From Trichomonas tenax (Eukaryota > Parabasalia > Trichomonadida > Trichomonadidae), in assembly GCA_023091735.1 (NCBI GenBank), contig JALKBU010000038.1:51122-115121 (forward strand): a stretch of 64,000 bases of DNA, given 5' to 3'. The stretch's first letter is position 1. Each line of letters starts with the position of its first letter. Made by a program: the position numbers and the translations under genes. Below, in pieces: positions 10,757 to 21,677 of this stretch. The notes under the pieces are model-generated. The model was given only the letters and a program-made list of their open reading frames with translations. It searched no databases and had not been told where the DNA came from.

Positions 10757-11740
10757 TTACAACAACAAAGACGTACCATCATGGTCTTTGATTTCAGTCT
10801 GAGATGATATCAACCTTATTTTAGTGACTTTGAAGCATTGAATGCTTCCAGCTAGTGCTAGGAAAGAACATTTCTTGTCTTTAAGACCAATCTTAGTATG
10901 AGTTCTTCCATTCAAAAATCTCTGAAGGCCGCACTGGCATTGGCCTTGATCGCTCTTCTGGAATGAGGCGAAGTATGAATTTTTGAGAATTTCGTCAATA
11001 GTTGGTCTCTTTGCAGGATTCTTTTCCAAACATTCGCATATAACGTTTAAAAGCATTTTATCGCGAACTTTATCCTTAGGGAAGAGACTTATGTTGACAA
11101 CTTGCTGCAATTTATTCGCGTCTGGTGCATTAAATGGTAATGTTTTTGTAGCGAAGAAATACAAAGTTACACCCAATGACCATATATCTGCCTTCATTGG
11201 ATCGTATTCCTTTAACACATATATCTCTGGCGCCATGAATAAACGAGTTCCTTTTGCATGTTTGCATGAAACGACGCATGAATGAAGAGTTGATAATCCA
11301 AAGTCTCCAATCTTAACTCTGCCGTAATTATCAATGAAAAAGTTTGCTGGTTTTATATCGTTGTGTGCAATATTTCTTCCATGAATTGATTTGATAGCTA
11401 AACAAACATAGTATGCGTATTTCCTTATTTCGTCGTCGGTCATATTTTGGGCATTCGTGAAGAGTTTGTTGAGATCATTCGGACAATACTCGAATACTAT
11501 GTATATGGAGTCCTCTAACTTGAATATTTGATAAAGCCTAACAATGAAAGGATCATCAATCAACATTAAACAGTCCAATTCGCATTGTTTGAATGTATTT
11601 TGAGGAATTCTCTTCACAGCGAAGCTAGATTTAAACTTATCGGAGTACATCTCATAGACAATGCCGTATCCACCCTGAGCGATCTCCCTGACAAACGAAT
11701 ATCCAACAGATTCGAAGTACTGGATCTCACTTTGGTTCAT
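10757..11740 (-). CDS. Serine/threonine protein kinase
   Basis: 327 aa from the ATG at 11740 (an extra codon upstream is TTG). The kinase fold is complete: glycine loop GGYGIVYE at 23-30, AVK lysine at 43, likely alpha-C Glu54, catalytic loop HNDIKPAN at 126-133, DFG at 146-148 and APE at 170-172, with subdomain XI KRPTIDEIL near 245. The usual HRD arginine is Asn (HND), so the activation-loop pocket differs from RD kinases. The compact size, catalytic-loop lysine and short tail fit a CAMK/NEK-type Ser/Thr kinase. A Cys-rich patch (CQCGLQRF) follows the kinase domain. Target and pathway are unknown. Confidence 0.85.
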   Translation of the reverse strand: MNQSEIQYFESVGYSFVREIAQGGYGIVYEMYSDKFKSSFAVKRIPQNTFKQCELDCLMLIDDPFIVRLYQIFKLEDSIYIVFEYCPNDLNKLFTNAQNMTDDEIRKYAYYVCLAIKSIHGRNIAHNDIKPANFFIDNYGRVKIGDFGLSTLHSCVVSCKHAKGTRLFMAPEIYVLKEYDPMKADIWSLGVTLYFFATKTLPFNAPDANKLQQVVNISLFPKDKVRDKMLLNVICECLEKNPAKRPTIDEILKNSYFASFQKSDQGQCQCGLQRFLNGRTHTKIGLKDKKCSFLALAGSIQCFKVTKIRLISSQTEIKDHDGTSLLL

Positions 11741-12011
11741 CAAAAAAAATTAAAATTTGAAATAACAGATTTTTCGACATGTTGTATAAATTTAGCTGCT
11801 TATAATGCAGGGACCATGGCCACATGATAATGATTTTGTAATAATTATGGCCTCTTAATTCATATATTCAATCAATATTTTAAGCCAGAAGGCCATAATT
11901 ATTCCTAATGTAAAATTTCGCACTAAATGCCCAATTCTTCGTTTTTCTTGCTCTGTAGGATGATTGAAGCACAAATACATGAGTTCTGTGAGTTTTTAAT
12001 GATAAGAAAAT

Positions 12012-12022
12012 TTTACGTGTCA
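12012..12022 (+). promoter_or_regulatory. TTTACGTGTCA element
   Basis: The G-variant of the recurrent 11-mer. It lies 271 bases before the kinase ATG on the opposite strand. Its target is uncertain. Confidence 0.4.
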
Positions 12023-12318
12023 GAAATTTTATATCGCTGCTATATTGATACATAGTGCATTTAGGTGATTTCAAATTCATTAATAAAAATTTCCTGTTGC
12101 TTATCAAATTTTGTTACTTGTCAAAAATTATCAAATGAAAAGATTTATATGTCAATAAAAATATATCGATTAAGTATTGATATATTCTTTTTGATTAACA
12201 AAATTACCAATTAACATTTTACATGGCAAAATTATTAAAATTCATTTCAAACGGCTCTATATAGCTATTTCAGCTTGCATCAATAAAAATAACAGTCAGA
12301 TTTTTTCCTCAAAAGTCC

Positions 12319-12329
12319 TTTACATGTCA
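12319..12329 (+). promoter_or_regulatory. TTTACATGTCA element
   Basis: An exact copy of the recurrent 11-mer in the middle of the kinase/WDR11-like spacer. The nearest gene start is the kinase, about 580 bases away, so it may be a distal site or mark an unseen transcript. Confidence 0.4.
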
Positions 12330-12455
12330 AAAGAACCTGATTCAAAGTGTTTCAACTGAAAATAATGAATTTCATCGAACAAAATTGTAAAATTTTTGAT
12401 CGCCATATACAAATCATCGGTAAGATTTCCTTTACTAAGCTCGAACGATAGATGT

Positions 12456-12486
12456 CAAGCCGCCAAATAATCGTCAAAGCGGCTTG
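12456..12486. repeat. 8-bp inverted repeat CAAGCCGC / GCGGCTTG
   Basis: The arms at 12456-12463 and 12479-12486 are perfect complements with a 15-base loop. They are unusually GC-rich for this spacer, and each arm is bordered by GTCA-type sequence. The structure could be a dyad protein site or a hairpin. Confidence 0.5.
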
Positions 12487-13612
12487 TCACCTCATGCAAT
12501 TAAGGTAGCTTTATGCATAATGCATTTAAATGCTAAAAACTATCAAAAACAAAAATATCTTAAAATAATAGAGTAACTATCAAAACGGTTTGATGAAAAA
12601 CTGACATTTAATTTTTGTAATTTTACTTCTCAATCTGAACTTCGAACGAAGGAAATTGCTTGGTAATTATCTAACACTCCTTGCATACTTACCTTGTAGA
12701 ACTATTCGTTAGTTAATTCTTAGTTCTTACATGTTTATAAGTGTTGATATCAATTTCAAACTATGTTCATATTTGATTAGTTTTACAAATAGATATAATA
12801 TGCAAGTGCAAAAGTTTAATCGCAACATTAAGTGTTTATTGTTTTGCGCGTCTAGAAATTCATCCCATAATATGATTTTTTAATAAATCTTATGAGAATC
12901 CTTTCACATTATCGCAGGCATACTTCCTGCGTAAAGGTGAATCAATATTCGATGATTTTAAAGATAATTTTCATTTTTCAAAATTTAATAAAGCTACAGC
13001 ATATATACTATTACAAACCAGTTTATAAGCCATAATTATATATAATTCGCATATTAAATCCACAGTTCAACGAAATTATAAAGAACAATATTTTGGAATT
13101 CTTTTAAAACAAAACTAATTAGCTCCATATTTTACAAAGAGCATCAACTTTATGTAGGGATCTCCAAAGCACTATATGCTGAGCATGATATTCATCGTAA
13201 GTGCATGATGCGATTTCGGCTTCCATTAGAGCTAAAAATGTGACAACATTTCACTCCAGTTTTCAATTTAAATCTCATTATTTTCAAGAATCCTCTTACT
13301 TACAGTACCACATGTGGGCACTTATAACACCGCCAAAGTTTCAGCCTCCAGTTTTGAGGGTCCCGGTTGAAACACTTCTAAAATTCGCTACATTGAAAGT
13401 TGAGTAATGCCGACATCTGTAATTGAAATTCGACAATGCTCTTCTATTGTAATGTTTGTGCAAAGTTGTTCACTCTCTAATCCAATTTTCATTAAATTTT
13501 TTATCAACCCCAAACATTGAGATATTGCGTTAAAACTTAACATTTGCATTAGACTTAACATTAATGTTCTAGATACAAAAGGATTACCCAAAATTCTTTT
13601 CCTCGAAATCAA

Positions 13613-13623
13613 TTTACATGTCA
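13613..13623 (+). promoter_or_regulatory. TTTACATGTCA element upstream of WDR11-like gene
   Basis: An exact 11-mer with 56 bases between its end and the ATG at 13680, the same spacing and orientation as in front of the SLC13-like gene. This identical placement is the best evidence that the motif is a core promoter or activator site. Confidence 0.6.
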
Positions 13624-13679
13624 GTTTAATAATTTACATTACAAAACATCATTTTATTTGTCATAAAAAGAAAGATAAA

Positions 13680-16220
13680 ATGTCGAAATCAATAATTCCG
13701 CAATTTCCACCGGAATTTGTGAATGGAAATATTGATGCAATCGATGTCAGTACCTTTGGGATGATCGCCATTGCAACAGGAAGTACTGTTAACTTTTTTA
13801 ATTATGATGGAAAAAATATAACACGTTCTTTTTCAGTTTATCCATCAGCTTCTGTTATAACGGTTCTAATCTTTCATAAAAGAAGGCGTGAAATATTAAT
13901 CGGCGATGCCAGCGGACGTTTCTGCATTTATGACGTTTGCTCTATGAAAATTATCGCTTCAACACCTCCATTGCGCGAGCCTACACCCATATGTGGCATT
14001 TTATGGATTGATAACTTCATTTTAATCACAAAAGGAAATCGATTTTTCTCTTGTTACCAATTATACTACGGACAAAATGTTGAAATATACCACTTGTGGA
14101 GCATTCAGCTCCCCATTCTATTTACTAGAATGAAATACGATGACATTAATAACAATTTCGTTATTTTTTACGGCCACGATAATTCTTTCGTTGTTTTACC
14201 AATGAGCAACTTGAGAGATATTCCATCAACAGAAGTAAACATCTTGGAGACTGTTTCGAATATCCGTGACGCGCAAATTCATCAACATCTTCCAGGTTAC
14301 GTGTTTTTGGTGTTAGAATCATCAATTTGCTTGTTCAATGCCCAAAACAACAGAATCGTAAGTGTTATTCAATCTTCTCAAACAACATCGCCATTTGAAT
14401 CTTTAATTCAATTTAGAACAAAACATGATGAAGTTCTCATCAGACATTTCAATGGCACACTGACCCTCTATGGTACTACTGATCCATACAACTTCTACGC
14501 AAAGAAATACGCGATTCACACTCAAATCAAACAAAGACTCTTTATGACAACAAAAGATCCAATAGATGATAACAAAGTGATTCTTTTCTATCATCCATTC
14601 GGTCTCGCTGTGTTTGATATGTCTAAGTTCAAGATTTTAACACTTTGTCCTCTATTTTCATACAGATCGATTTGCTTCGATACAGACGGTTCAACGTACG
14701 CCAACGGTATGATGAAAGGCCTCATTTATGTTGGCGATCTTCATGACTACACGAAAGTCAAGTGTTATAACGTTGGTGAAGAAGACGTCCAATTTGTATC
14801 AGTGAATATGCCATTTGTCACTTGGGCAACAAATTCTTTTGTTGGATCGATCAATACCGAAACAAGGAAAGTTATAACATTCCCACAGAACGATAAACCG
14901 CTGCAAGTTGTTGGTAACCATAAAGGAGGACTTCTTGTTCTTCGCAAGCACGATTTACTAGGTGTTTATATCAATGGAAAGGAAAACAGAATTTCTTTCG
15001 CATCACAGATTTCAGCATTCTCTCTTCAACAAGAGGAATCCACACGAGATTCAGGAAGCTTCGTTGTCATCACTGAGTCACGCGATATCTATTTCATGAA
15101 GTACTCTCCAGGAGGCGTTGAAGCCCCGTTCTTGCAGATGCATGTTGTCGATCAAATGGGAACGATATCATCTGTTGCGTGGTCTGGAAATGATTTCGTT
15201 GCTGGTTCAAGAGAAGGTGTTTTGACAACATTCGATATCAGGAACCCATCGCCTGAGTTCTGGAATCCAAACCATACAAACGTTTCCAATCTCATCTACA
15301 AGGAAGGCGTCTTATTCGGTATGGTTGGACAGTCCATTTTCGTTGGATTCGGAGGAAGAATGGCAACTGGTTCTTTCGCATGCATTGTTCCTATTTCATC
15401 ATCAATTCTCGCTTACGTCGTTCCAAATGGACACATCAGGATCTGCGATGTCTCATCATTGGAAATTATCCCAGATATACCGCATTCTCTTCCTTCTCCA
15501 CCAACAAAGACAGAACTTGGTGCAGATCTTCATTCCATCATTTCTGGAAAACCATCGTTGAGAGCGATGTCAATGAGTGGCGCCGGAGATTCCATTGCTG
15601 CAAACAAGATCTATGCTCATTTGGCAGAGAAGGAGAAAGCAGAGAAATGGTTTGTTGTCAGGCAGCTCAGTTATGCATCACGAGAAAGAGATGCTGTTAA
15701 TTTATTAAAGGAAACATCATCGGATGATCCAAGATTCATGTTTGAGACTGCTCTTGCTGCTTTACTTTTGTCTGATGTCCCAGCAAACGATGCGCAGAGA
15801 TCATTCATTGCTGAAAGATCTAAAGTGTTGTTTGAGACCAACAGAGCACCAGATGCTGTAACATTGCTGACTTTAATTGGAATGGATATAATTGCTGTTG
15901 AAAAATTGCTCGAAATGAACTTAGTCAACGCAGCAATGCCGATGATAAGAGGTAGACTTATTCAAGCTGATAAGGTCAAATATCTGAACTTGATTGCCTT
16001 GCGAAAGGTTGCTGAAAAGAATTATTCATATGCATCTTTGTTATTCGCCTCTTCTGGACAATACCATGGAACTTTATTCTGTCTTTATAAGCTCGGTTAC
16101 ATCGAGGATGCGAATTACGTTATGAATAATGTCGAAGTCAAGGAACTTCCTCAAGAGATATCCAGTAATATCGAAGGGTTCATTCCATTGGATGAGCTTA
16201 TTAAGCTTATCAAGAACTGA
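13680..16220 (+). CDS. WDR11-like WD-repeat trafficking protein
   Basis: 846 aa. Two WD/beta-propeller regions fill about residues 1-600, followed by a helical solenoid (about 640-846) with paired helices such as TNRAPDAVTLLTLIGMDIIA and YSYASLLFASSGQYHGT. The start (ID-ID-VS-x-x-G-x-IA-x-A-x-GS) and the helical C-terminus, with its 'A-x-LL-x-LI' and 'A-x-LFAS' pattern, resemble WDR11, a subunit of a Golgi-endosome tethering complex. That role is inferred from weak overall similarity; another propeller-solenoid coat protein is possible. The ATG at 13680 is the first in frame. The gene converges with the helicase gene, 86 bases stop to stop. Confidence 0.7.
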   Translation: MSKSIIPQFPPEFVNGNIDAIDVSTFGMIAIATGSTVNFFNYDGKNITRSFSVYPSASVITVLIFHKRRREILIGDASGRFCIYDVCSMKIIASTPPLREPTPICGILWIDNFILITKGNRFFSCYQLYYGQNVEIYHLWSIQLPILFTRMKYDDINNNFVIFYGHDNSFVVLPMSNLRDIPSTEVNILETVSNIRDAQIHQHLPGYVFLVLESSICLFNAQNNRIVSVIQSSQTTSPFESLIQFRTKHDEVLIRHFNGTLTLYGTTDPYNFYAKKYAIHTQIKQRLFMTTKDPIDDNKVILFYHPFGLAVFDMSKFKILTLCPLFSYRSICFDTDGSTYANGMMKGLIYVGDLHDYTKVKCYNVGEEDVQFVSVNMPFVTWATNSFVGSINTETRKVITFPQNDKPLQVVGNHKGGLLVLRKHDLLGVYINGKENRISFASQISAFSLQQEESTRDSGSFVVITESRDIYFMKYSPGGVEAPFLQMHVVDQMGTISSVAWSGNDFVAGSREGVLTTFDIRNPSPEFWNPNHTNVSNLIYKEGVLFGMVGQSIFVGFGGRMATGSFACIVPISSSILAYVVPNGHIRICDVSSLEIIPDIPHSLPSPPTKTELGADLHSIISGKPSLRAMSMSGAGDSIAANKIYAHLAEKEKAEKWFVVRQLSYASRERDAVNLLKETSSDDPRFMFETALAALLLSDVPANDAQRSFIAERSKVLFETNRAPDAVTLLTLIGMDIIAVEKLLEMNLVNAAMPMIRGRLIQADKVKYLNLIALRKVAEKNYSYASLLFASSGQYHGTLFCLYKLGYIEDANYVMNNVEVKELPQEISSNIEGFIPLDELIKLIKN

Positions 16221-16306
16221 TTATTTAATTTTTATTATTTGTCTTATTAAATATATTTCGAACAAAAAAATCTGATTTTTCAAGAATTATTTTATACAAA
16301 CAAATC

Positions 16307-18970
16307 TCAAACAAATGATAGTGTACGTTGTCCACCGGATATAACAGGTGAATCATTCATAGAAATATTCTTCGGTCTAATAACAACATCTGACATTTTC
16401 TCGCTCAAACTCTTCTGTGTTAGATTGCATTTATCAACGAAGAACCAGTCGCATTTGATATTTCTAACTTTGTCGGCAGCCTCAAGTGCACCTTTGATAT
16501 GTACTCCGACAATAGCACCGCATGTGCAAACGATTGGTTCGAATGCCAATCCATCTTCATAGGACCATTCATATTCCAACTTTCGGCCGTCAAGCATATT
16601 GCATTCGCCAGGGCCAATGCGAGCGACAACAACAGGATCCGTTTGTGATGCACTCGCTCCGAAGTACTTACGAATGGAAGATGAAGTTGAATTGAATGTG
16701 CATGTTTTGTCAATCTTCATCAACTTGGCAAGTTTAGAGAGGCACTCTGTGTGAGTGATGATGAGAGGGTCGTTTTCATTAATCTCTGTCTGTGCTCCTT
16801 GTATTGATTGTGGGAATATTTTAATCATCTCGTCGTAGAAGTTCGCAAGTTTATTGGATAAATCCGCAAGTGTCGTAATCGGCATTGTTTTGAGTCCTCC
16901 CTGCATCCATCCTGGGAAATTCGATCTCTCTTGAACGAACCTGGAATCAACCAAAATAATTGAACCATAATCATCTTTGTGACGAATGCATCTTCCGAGA
17001 GCCTGCGATAAAGCTCTAAACGCTTGTGCTTTATACCATTCTGAACCATCTGATGTAGCAAATTCAACATCCTTCTGTTTTGCGTGTTCATCATTATATC
17101 CTCTTTTCAGCAAAATTTCAGGTGCATACAAAGATGGATATGGAACACCAAAGATAATAACACATCGTGCTTGTCTATCTGCAAAATCTGTACCTTCGCT
17201 AACTCTTCCTCTGCAAACTGATATCAAAAGGCCACCATTACCTTTGTTAATGCTGCTGCGATAATCTTTGAATGCATCTGCATCATCTTTCTTTCTCTTG
17301 CCATTCTGTTCGTGGAAAATTGGCTTGAATTTTGATATTTCGTGCATTAAATTATATGATTTATCACGCCATACATCCAAACATTTCTTCATGGTTGAGC
17401 CTGATGGGAAAAACAACAGAACGCCATCTGGAACTTTTTGACAAACAGATAAAACAATATCGCCGAGTTTCTTGTAGATATTATTGTTGAGTGACTTTGC
17501 TGCACTTGTAAGCTCAACATTATCCATTCTTTGTATGATCATTGATAAAACTTGGTTTGGTTTGATGACGTGCATAGCTGAAAGAGTCTGTGAAAACTTT
17601 GTGCGTAATTCACTTTCGTACTGCATCAAAGGACTTAATGTACCAGATGTAATAATGACTGAATGTGTTGATGAAACAATCGAATTAAAAGCAACACCTG
17701 GTGACATGCAAAGCAACTGAAGTTTTGGATTATTTTCAGTTTGGTTTTCATAATCTGTTAAAATAAGCTTAAAATCATTGATTGAATCATTATTATAAAT
17801 AAATGAAAGTGTAGTTAAAACTTTCTCTAAAATAACACCAACTCTATCATGAATAAGTGAATCTTGGTCACCCATTGCTTGTTCATTGGCAGATATAATT
17901 TCTTGCATATCTTCTCTGTAAATTGGAAATCTCACTTTGTTCAAAGTCCATCCGCTTAAAACCATTTCGACATCTGAATACTGAAAGAATTTCTCATTCT
18001 GGTTGTGATTGTGTGACCATGGTTGCTCTGTCATATTGCGATTAAACCAGTCGTATATTTTATCGAAAAGAACTCCAAGGCTTTGAAAATGTTGGAAAAG
18101 ATTTTGACCAATTTGAATTCGCATTTCTTCATGCTGTAAAAGAGTTCCAATATATCCTTGTATGTATCCTACTTCGTTATATTCTAATGTGAGTGAAGCA
18201 GAGTCTCTGCAAATGCCTTCAATGTTATGACCTTCATCAAAGATGACAACTGAATTATTTAAGTCTAATTTCATACTCTTGCGAATAGAATTGTCTAATA
18301 TGTAGTTATATGGTGCCAAAATGAAATCGGCGCGTTTCATTAGATTTCTTGTAACGTAATATGGACATTTCACTTCTTCTCGACAAACATTGATTAAATC
18401 TTCGATATCGTATTTAGCGTATTCACCTCCTGGGAGCATTGAGCGAGGTACTGAAATACTTTTTCCGAATTCGCAATTATGCCTTTGATTATTTTCTAAA
18501 CGACACTGAGAGTCAATGTCTGGCTTTGACTTAACATTTTCGTTAATACAAAGTTGAGATCTTGATGCGAGAATTGCCATTTTCGGAGTATAAGTCGGTA
18601 AATTACGTTTTAATTCCGAAACAACTTGTGATAATTGGTTATGTGTTCTACTTGTGTAATATATTTTAACTTTGTTGTCTGTATCATCGTCAGAATCAAG
18701 ATTAACGTATTCTTCACCATACATTGGTGCAGGATCCACTTTTTTCGGAGGTTCCACCTTTTGCTTCTGTAGCCACGATTGATATGCGAGCGTTGATGCG
18801 AGAAGTGATAAAGTTTTACCTGTTCCTGTCGGAGATTCGAGTAAAGCGTTCTCAGAATTCTTAAGAGCGACCATAGTCTTCGCCATGATCGCTTTCTGCG
18901 CGGGATACGGCGTCGCAAAGGGAAAGTCAACGTCGATGCCCATCAAGCAGAGATGCCCGGGCGAAGACAT
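16307..18970 (-). CDS. FANCJ/BRIP1-like RAD3-family DNA helicase
   Basis: 887 aa from the ATG at 18970; the frame is open 50 codons further, but that part is A/T-rich and unlike the family. It begins GIDVDFPFATPYPAQ, the Q-motif region of RTEL1/FANCJ proteins. Walker A SPTGTGKT is at 46-53, and Cys141, 156 or 166, 196 and 202 can hold the iron-sulfur cluster. The DEAH box reads DEGH (245-248). The C-terminal motor has GRVSEGTDF and motif VI QALGRCIRHKDDYG, closer to FANCJ than to RTEL1. It is predicted to be a 5'-3' helicase for DNA repair or unusual DNA structures. The tail after the motor has CxCG-type cysteines of unknown role. Confidence 0.85.
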   Translation of the reverse strand: MSSPGHLCLMGIDVDFPFATPYPAQKAIMAKTMVALKNSENALLESPTGTGKTLSLLASTLAYQSWLQKQKVEPPKKVDPAPMYGEEYVNLDSDDDTDNKVKIYYTSRTHNQLSQVVSELKRNLPTYTPKMAILASRSQLCINENVKSKPDIDSQCRLENNQRHNCEFGKSISVPRSMLPGGEYAKYDIEDLINVCREEVKCPYYVTRNLMKRADFILAPYNYILDNSIRKSMKLDLNNSVVIFDEGHNIEGICRDSASLTLEYNEVGYIQGYIGTLLQHEEMRIQIGQNLFQHFQSLGVLFDKIYDWFNRNMTEQPWSHNHNQNEKFFQYSDVEMVLSGWTLNKVRFPIYREDMQEIISANEQAMGDQDSLIHDRVGVILEKVLTTLSFIYNNDSINDFKLILTDYENQTENNPKLQLLCMSPGVAFNSIVSSTHSVIITSGTLSPLMQYESELRTKFSQTLSAMHVIKPNQVLSMIIQRMDNVELTSAAKSLNNNIYKKLGDIVLSVCQKVPDGVLLFFPSGSTMKKCLDVWRDKSYNLMHEISKFKPIFHEQNGKRKKDDADAFKDYRSSINKGNGGLLISVCRGRVSEGTDFADRQARCVIIFGVPYPSLYAPEILLKRGYNDEHAKQKDVEFATSDGSEWYKAQAFRALSQALGRCIRHKDDYGSIILVDSRFVQERSNFPGWMQGGLKTMPITTLADLSNKLANFYDEMIKIFPQSIQGAQTEINENDPLIITHTECLSKLAKLMKIDKTCTFNSTSSSIRKYFGASASQTDPVVVARIGPGECNMLDGRKLEYEWSYEDGLAFEPIVCTCGAIVGVHIKGALEAADKVRNIKCDWFFVDKCNLTQKSLSEKMSDVVIRPKNISMNDSPVISGGQRTLSFV

Positions 18971-20187
18971 TTTTTGAAAAAAAAAAGGAGGAAGTTCCTC
19001 TTTATTATATTGAGAAGAAAATAATCGTTCATATTTTTCTTCCTTTTTTGTTTGCGTTTTGGTGTTATATTCAATCACTAAAATTATGACACACAATTGA
19101 AATGTCATATGTACGGACAATATCCCGAATTATACAGCTATTCCTTACAAAAAATGAATAATATCTTAATTTAGTACAAAGCTTTCATTAACAAAACACT
19201 ACATTCATGCAACATTCATATCCATCAAAGTTTATGAACAACTCGAACGATGTGATTACTTATTCTCCCTTTTTTATCAAACATTTAGAATAGATATTGA
19301 AATCTCAATCTAATATATCATCTTATCTTTATCCTTTACTTGGTCAGCTCTATTTCTAAACTAAAAAATGCATTCCTACTGCTTGTGTTAGGAAGAATTC
19401 AACAAATGTTCATATAATCAGTCATAAGAACGTTGAAATGTTTTTGGAAATGGCCAAATCCATATAATATAGTGCTGGTTCACTCTTTACATACATGGCA
19501 ACGTTGAATTTTGAATATTAATTTAAACAGAATTGAAAAATACAAGAATGAACATTGGCAATATGTTGATGTCAATTACCCCGATCTATCATTACATTGA
19601 CTTCTATATTGACTATCAATTTGTTGAAATACCAATTCGATATAATATACCAAGTGTTTTATATTATGAATTTAAGAGTATTTAGTTCAATATAGCTTTA
19701 TAACATGATTTTTATGTGAGAGATGGACAATTCATGTTTCTCATTGTTTACCAAACAATTTCTGTTCCAAGTTTGATATTTCCAAAAACAGTGAATGCAT
19801 AATTCTTTTCTTCATTAGTATACTTGGAACTGCTTAATATCTCATCATTTGCTAATAATCTTTAAATATTATAAAAATAATAAAGTATAATGATATGCTT
19901 TAATATCGTAAATATATGCAAATACTAAAATTATGAGTAATTACCAAACAATAGTGTTAAAAATCCATTTACTTATGAATAATATACAAAAAAAACATAA
20001 AAACAATAAACAATAGAATCTATTGTAGGTTGTTGAAGTATGATACCATGAACTGGTCATCATTCAATATATGTTCATAGTCTAACATAAAAAAAAGAGA
20101 ATCGAGAACATTTGGTTGTTTGTTTGTAATAGCAATCTTATCATTAATGCTTGGAATATCGGATGATTCATCGTTTGTAACGACTTG
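18971..20187. other. AT-rich spacer upstream of helicase
   Basis: No intact gene is present. A TGACAC/ATGTCA pair near 19086-19110 lies upstream of the helicase. The rest is low-complexity A/T sequence without a coding-like frame that I can support. Confidence 0.5.
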
Positions 20188-20560
20188 TTATGTCTTGTTC
20201 TTTGCTGCTTTCGATTTCTTCTTATTTGTTCTGCAGATTAATGTTTGCCGGCGGTTACGAATCATATTTCCTGTTCTATCCTTGAACATCTTTGCAAATG
20301 CATTCCATTTGTTGCCGTGAATAGAGAACTGCTTAAGAATCAGTTCAACTTCTTCTTGTGTGAAATCTTTGTGATTGATTCTTGGGCAAAAGTAATTCTG
20401 GTATCTCTCTGCACTGCATTGGTGTCCTTGTCTGCATAATGTTGTAAATTTCTCTCCAATTTGGTGAACGTCCTCTTTCTCTCACCAACTTGATGAGTCT
20501 TCCTTGACTGCGAACATGGACCTGCTGCAGTAATCCTCGCATGGGGAATGGCCGTTTGGA
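20188..20560 (-). pseudogene. Frameshifted two-repeat Myb DNA-binding protein relic
   Basis: Read on the minus strand, one frame gives a first Myb repeat ending LIKLVRERG...NWREIYNIM and TRTPMQCRE. The match then moves to another frame at about 20404-20412 and continues as RYQNYF, NHKDFTQEEVELIL and a second repeat (HGNKWNAFAKMFKDRTGN, then a basic stretch), ending at a TAA at 20188. The break falls in a short GA run and fits loss of two bases. A second break near 20500 separates an earlier piece (SMFAVKED) from LIKLV. Two-repeat Myb regulators are abundant in trichomonads; this copy cannot make a full protein. No intron signals explain the shifts. Confidence 0.75.
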
Positions 20561-21677
20561 AGTAATCTATCCATAATGAAGTGAGAAGATTGACCAAATA
20601 ATTTGAACAGACCTATGTAATTTGAATATTACGATTTGATAATGAAAGAAAATTTTGAGATGAATTCTGAGATTGAGAACTTATCTCTCAAAATAAGTGT
20701 TTGCTCAGCAAAATTTCATTCATGCACTCTATGGTCTATCTACAGCTTCTTTTTTAACCTGTCTTTTTTATTTTATTTTTATAAATATGACCTACAATAT
20801 GTAAATGTGATATATCTATCAAAATTATTTAATTTTTTACGCCCTTAATATTTTTTGTTAGCTTTGACATTTTGTTTTTAGTTTTATACATTCAGCAGAC
20901 CAATTCCAGCAATTTTATTGCTAATAGCATTGAGATCCTCTGAAAAATGTTAAAGAAATTTTTCATACATTAAAGTGTAAATCCCCTGAGATTCTGATGG
21001 TGAAATGAAAAATAGTCATCATCTCTATACGGTCCAATGATCCATATTAGCACAAAAAAGCAATGGTGCGCCCATTATGCGATAATTAATTAAAAATTTG
21101 ATGCATTTGGACGCTGTAACGCTGGGGATTCGTTCATATATTTGTCCAACCAACTCCCGCCATTCAAAAATCCAGTTTCAAACTTTGAAATTAATTAACA
21201 ACTTAACAAAGTATGTGGAAAAATACATATTTTGAAATATCAATGCACTCCACTGCTTGTTTTAACTTTATTCTCAGGAAGGAAAATGGCAACCAATGAT
21301 GGAATCAAAAAGATTTGATCAGCTTTTCAATTCAAAGTAATGACTCTTGTAAAAATAACCCAACTCATCACTATCTTTCTTATAGTACACCATTATTTCC
21401 AAATTATATCAGCCCTAATTTCGATGAAATGACAAAGATTCATGCGATAGTTCAATAACTATTTTATCAAGTGCATGCAGCAGCACTCTCCAAACTTGGC
21501 ACTATCCTCGAAGTTATAAGGCTCAAAACGCATAGTGGCGTGGTGAGATATTAATCAAAAATAGTTTTTCAATTTGATGATGAAAATAGCTTTACCATGT
21601 GTAGTAGCTAATAATAAATATGTTTAAATCAAAAATTAAAAAATCAATATAGAGTTTTGGCACTTTTCTAAAAAATA
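20561..21677. other. AT-rich spacer
   Basis: No coding-like frame was found, apart from short A/T-driven frames near 20636-20848. The 3' end carries the GGCACTTTT element in front of the MRH-like gene. Confidence 0.5.
21659..21667 (+). promoter_or_regulatory. GGCACTTTT initiator-like element
   Basis: It lies 10 bases before the ATG at 21678. The CACTTTT core recurs just upstream of several other genes here and resembles the trichomonad initiator consensus TCAYTW. It is probably the transcription start region. Confidence 0.5.

Larger units (their letters stand above)
11741..13679. other. 1.9-kb divergent spacer rich in TTTAC[A/G]TGTCA elements
   Basis: The spacer between the diverging kinase and WDR11-like genes. 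It holds three exact or one-letter forms of the recurrent 11-mer (12012, 12319, 13613), a weaker TTTACATGGCA at about 12218, and an 8-bp dyad flanked by GTCA at 12456-12486. Small reading frames at 13201-13407 and 13388-13612 look non-coding. Confidence 0.5.

Noticed and set aside
11880..13612. Small frames in the kinase/WDR11-like spacer
   Set aside because: A/T-driven composition, no domain, and they overlap regulatory elements; not called as genes.
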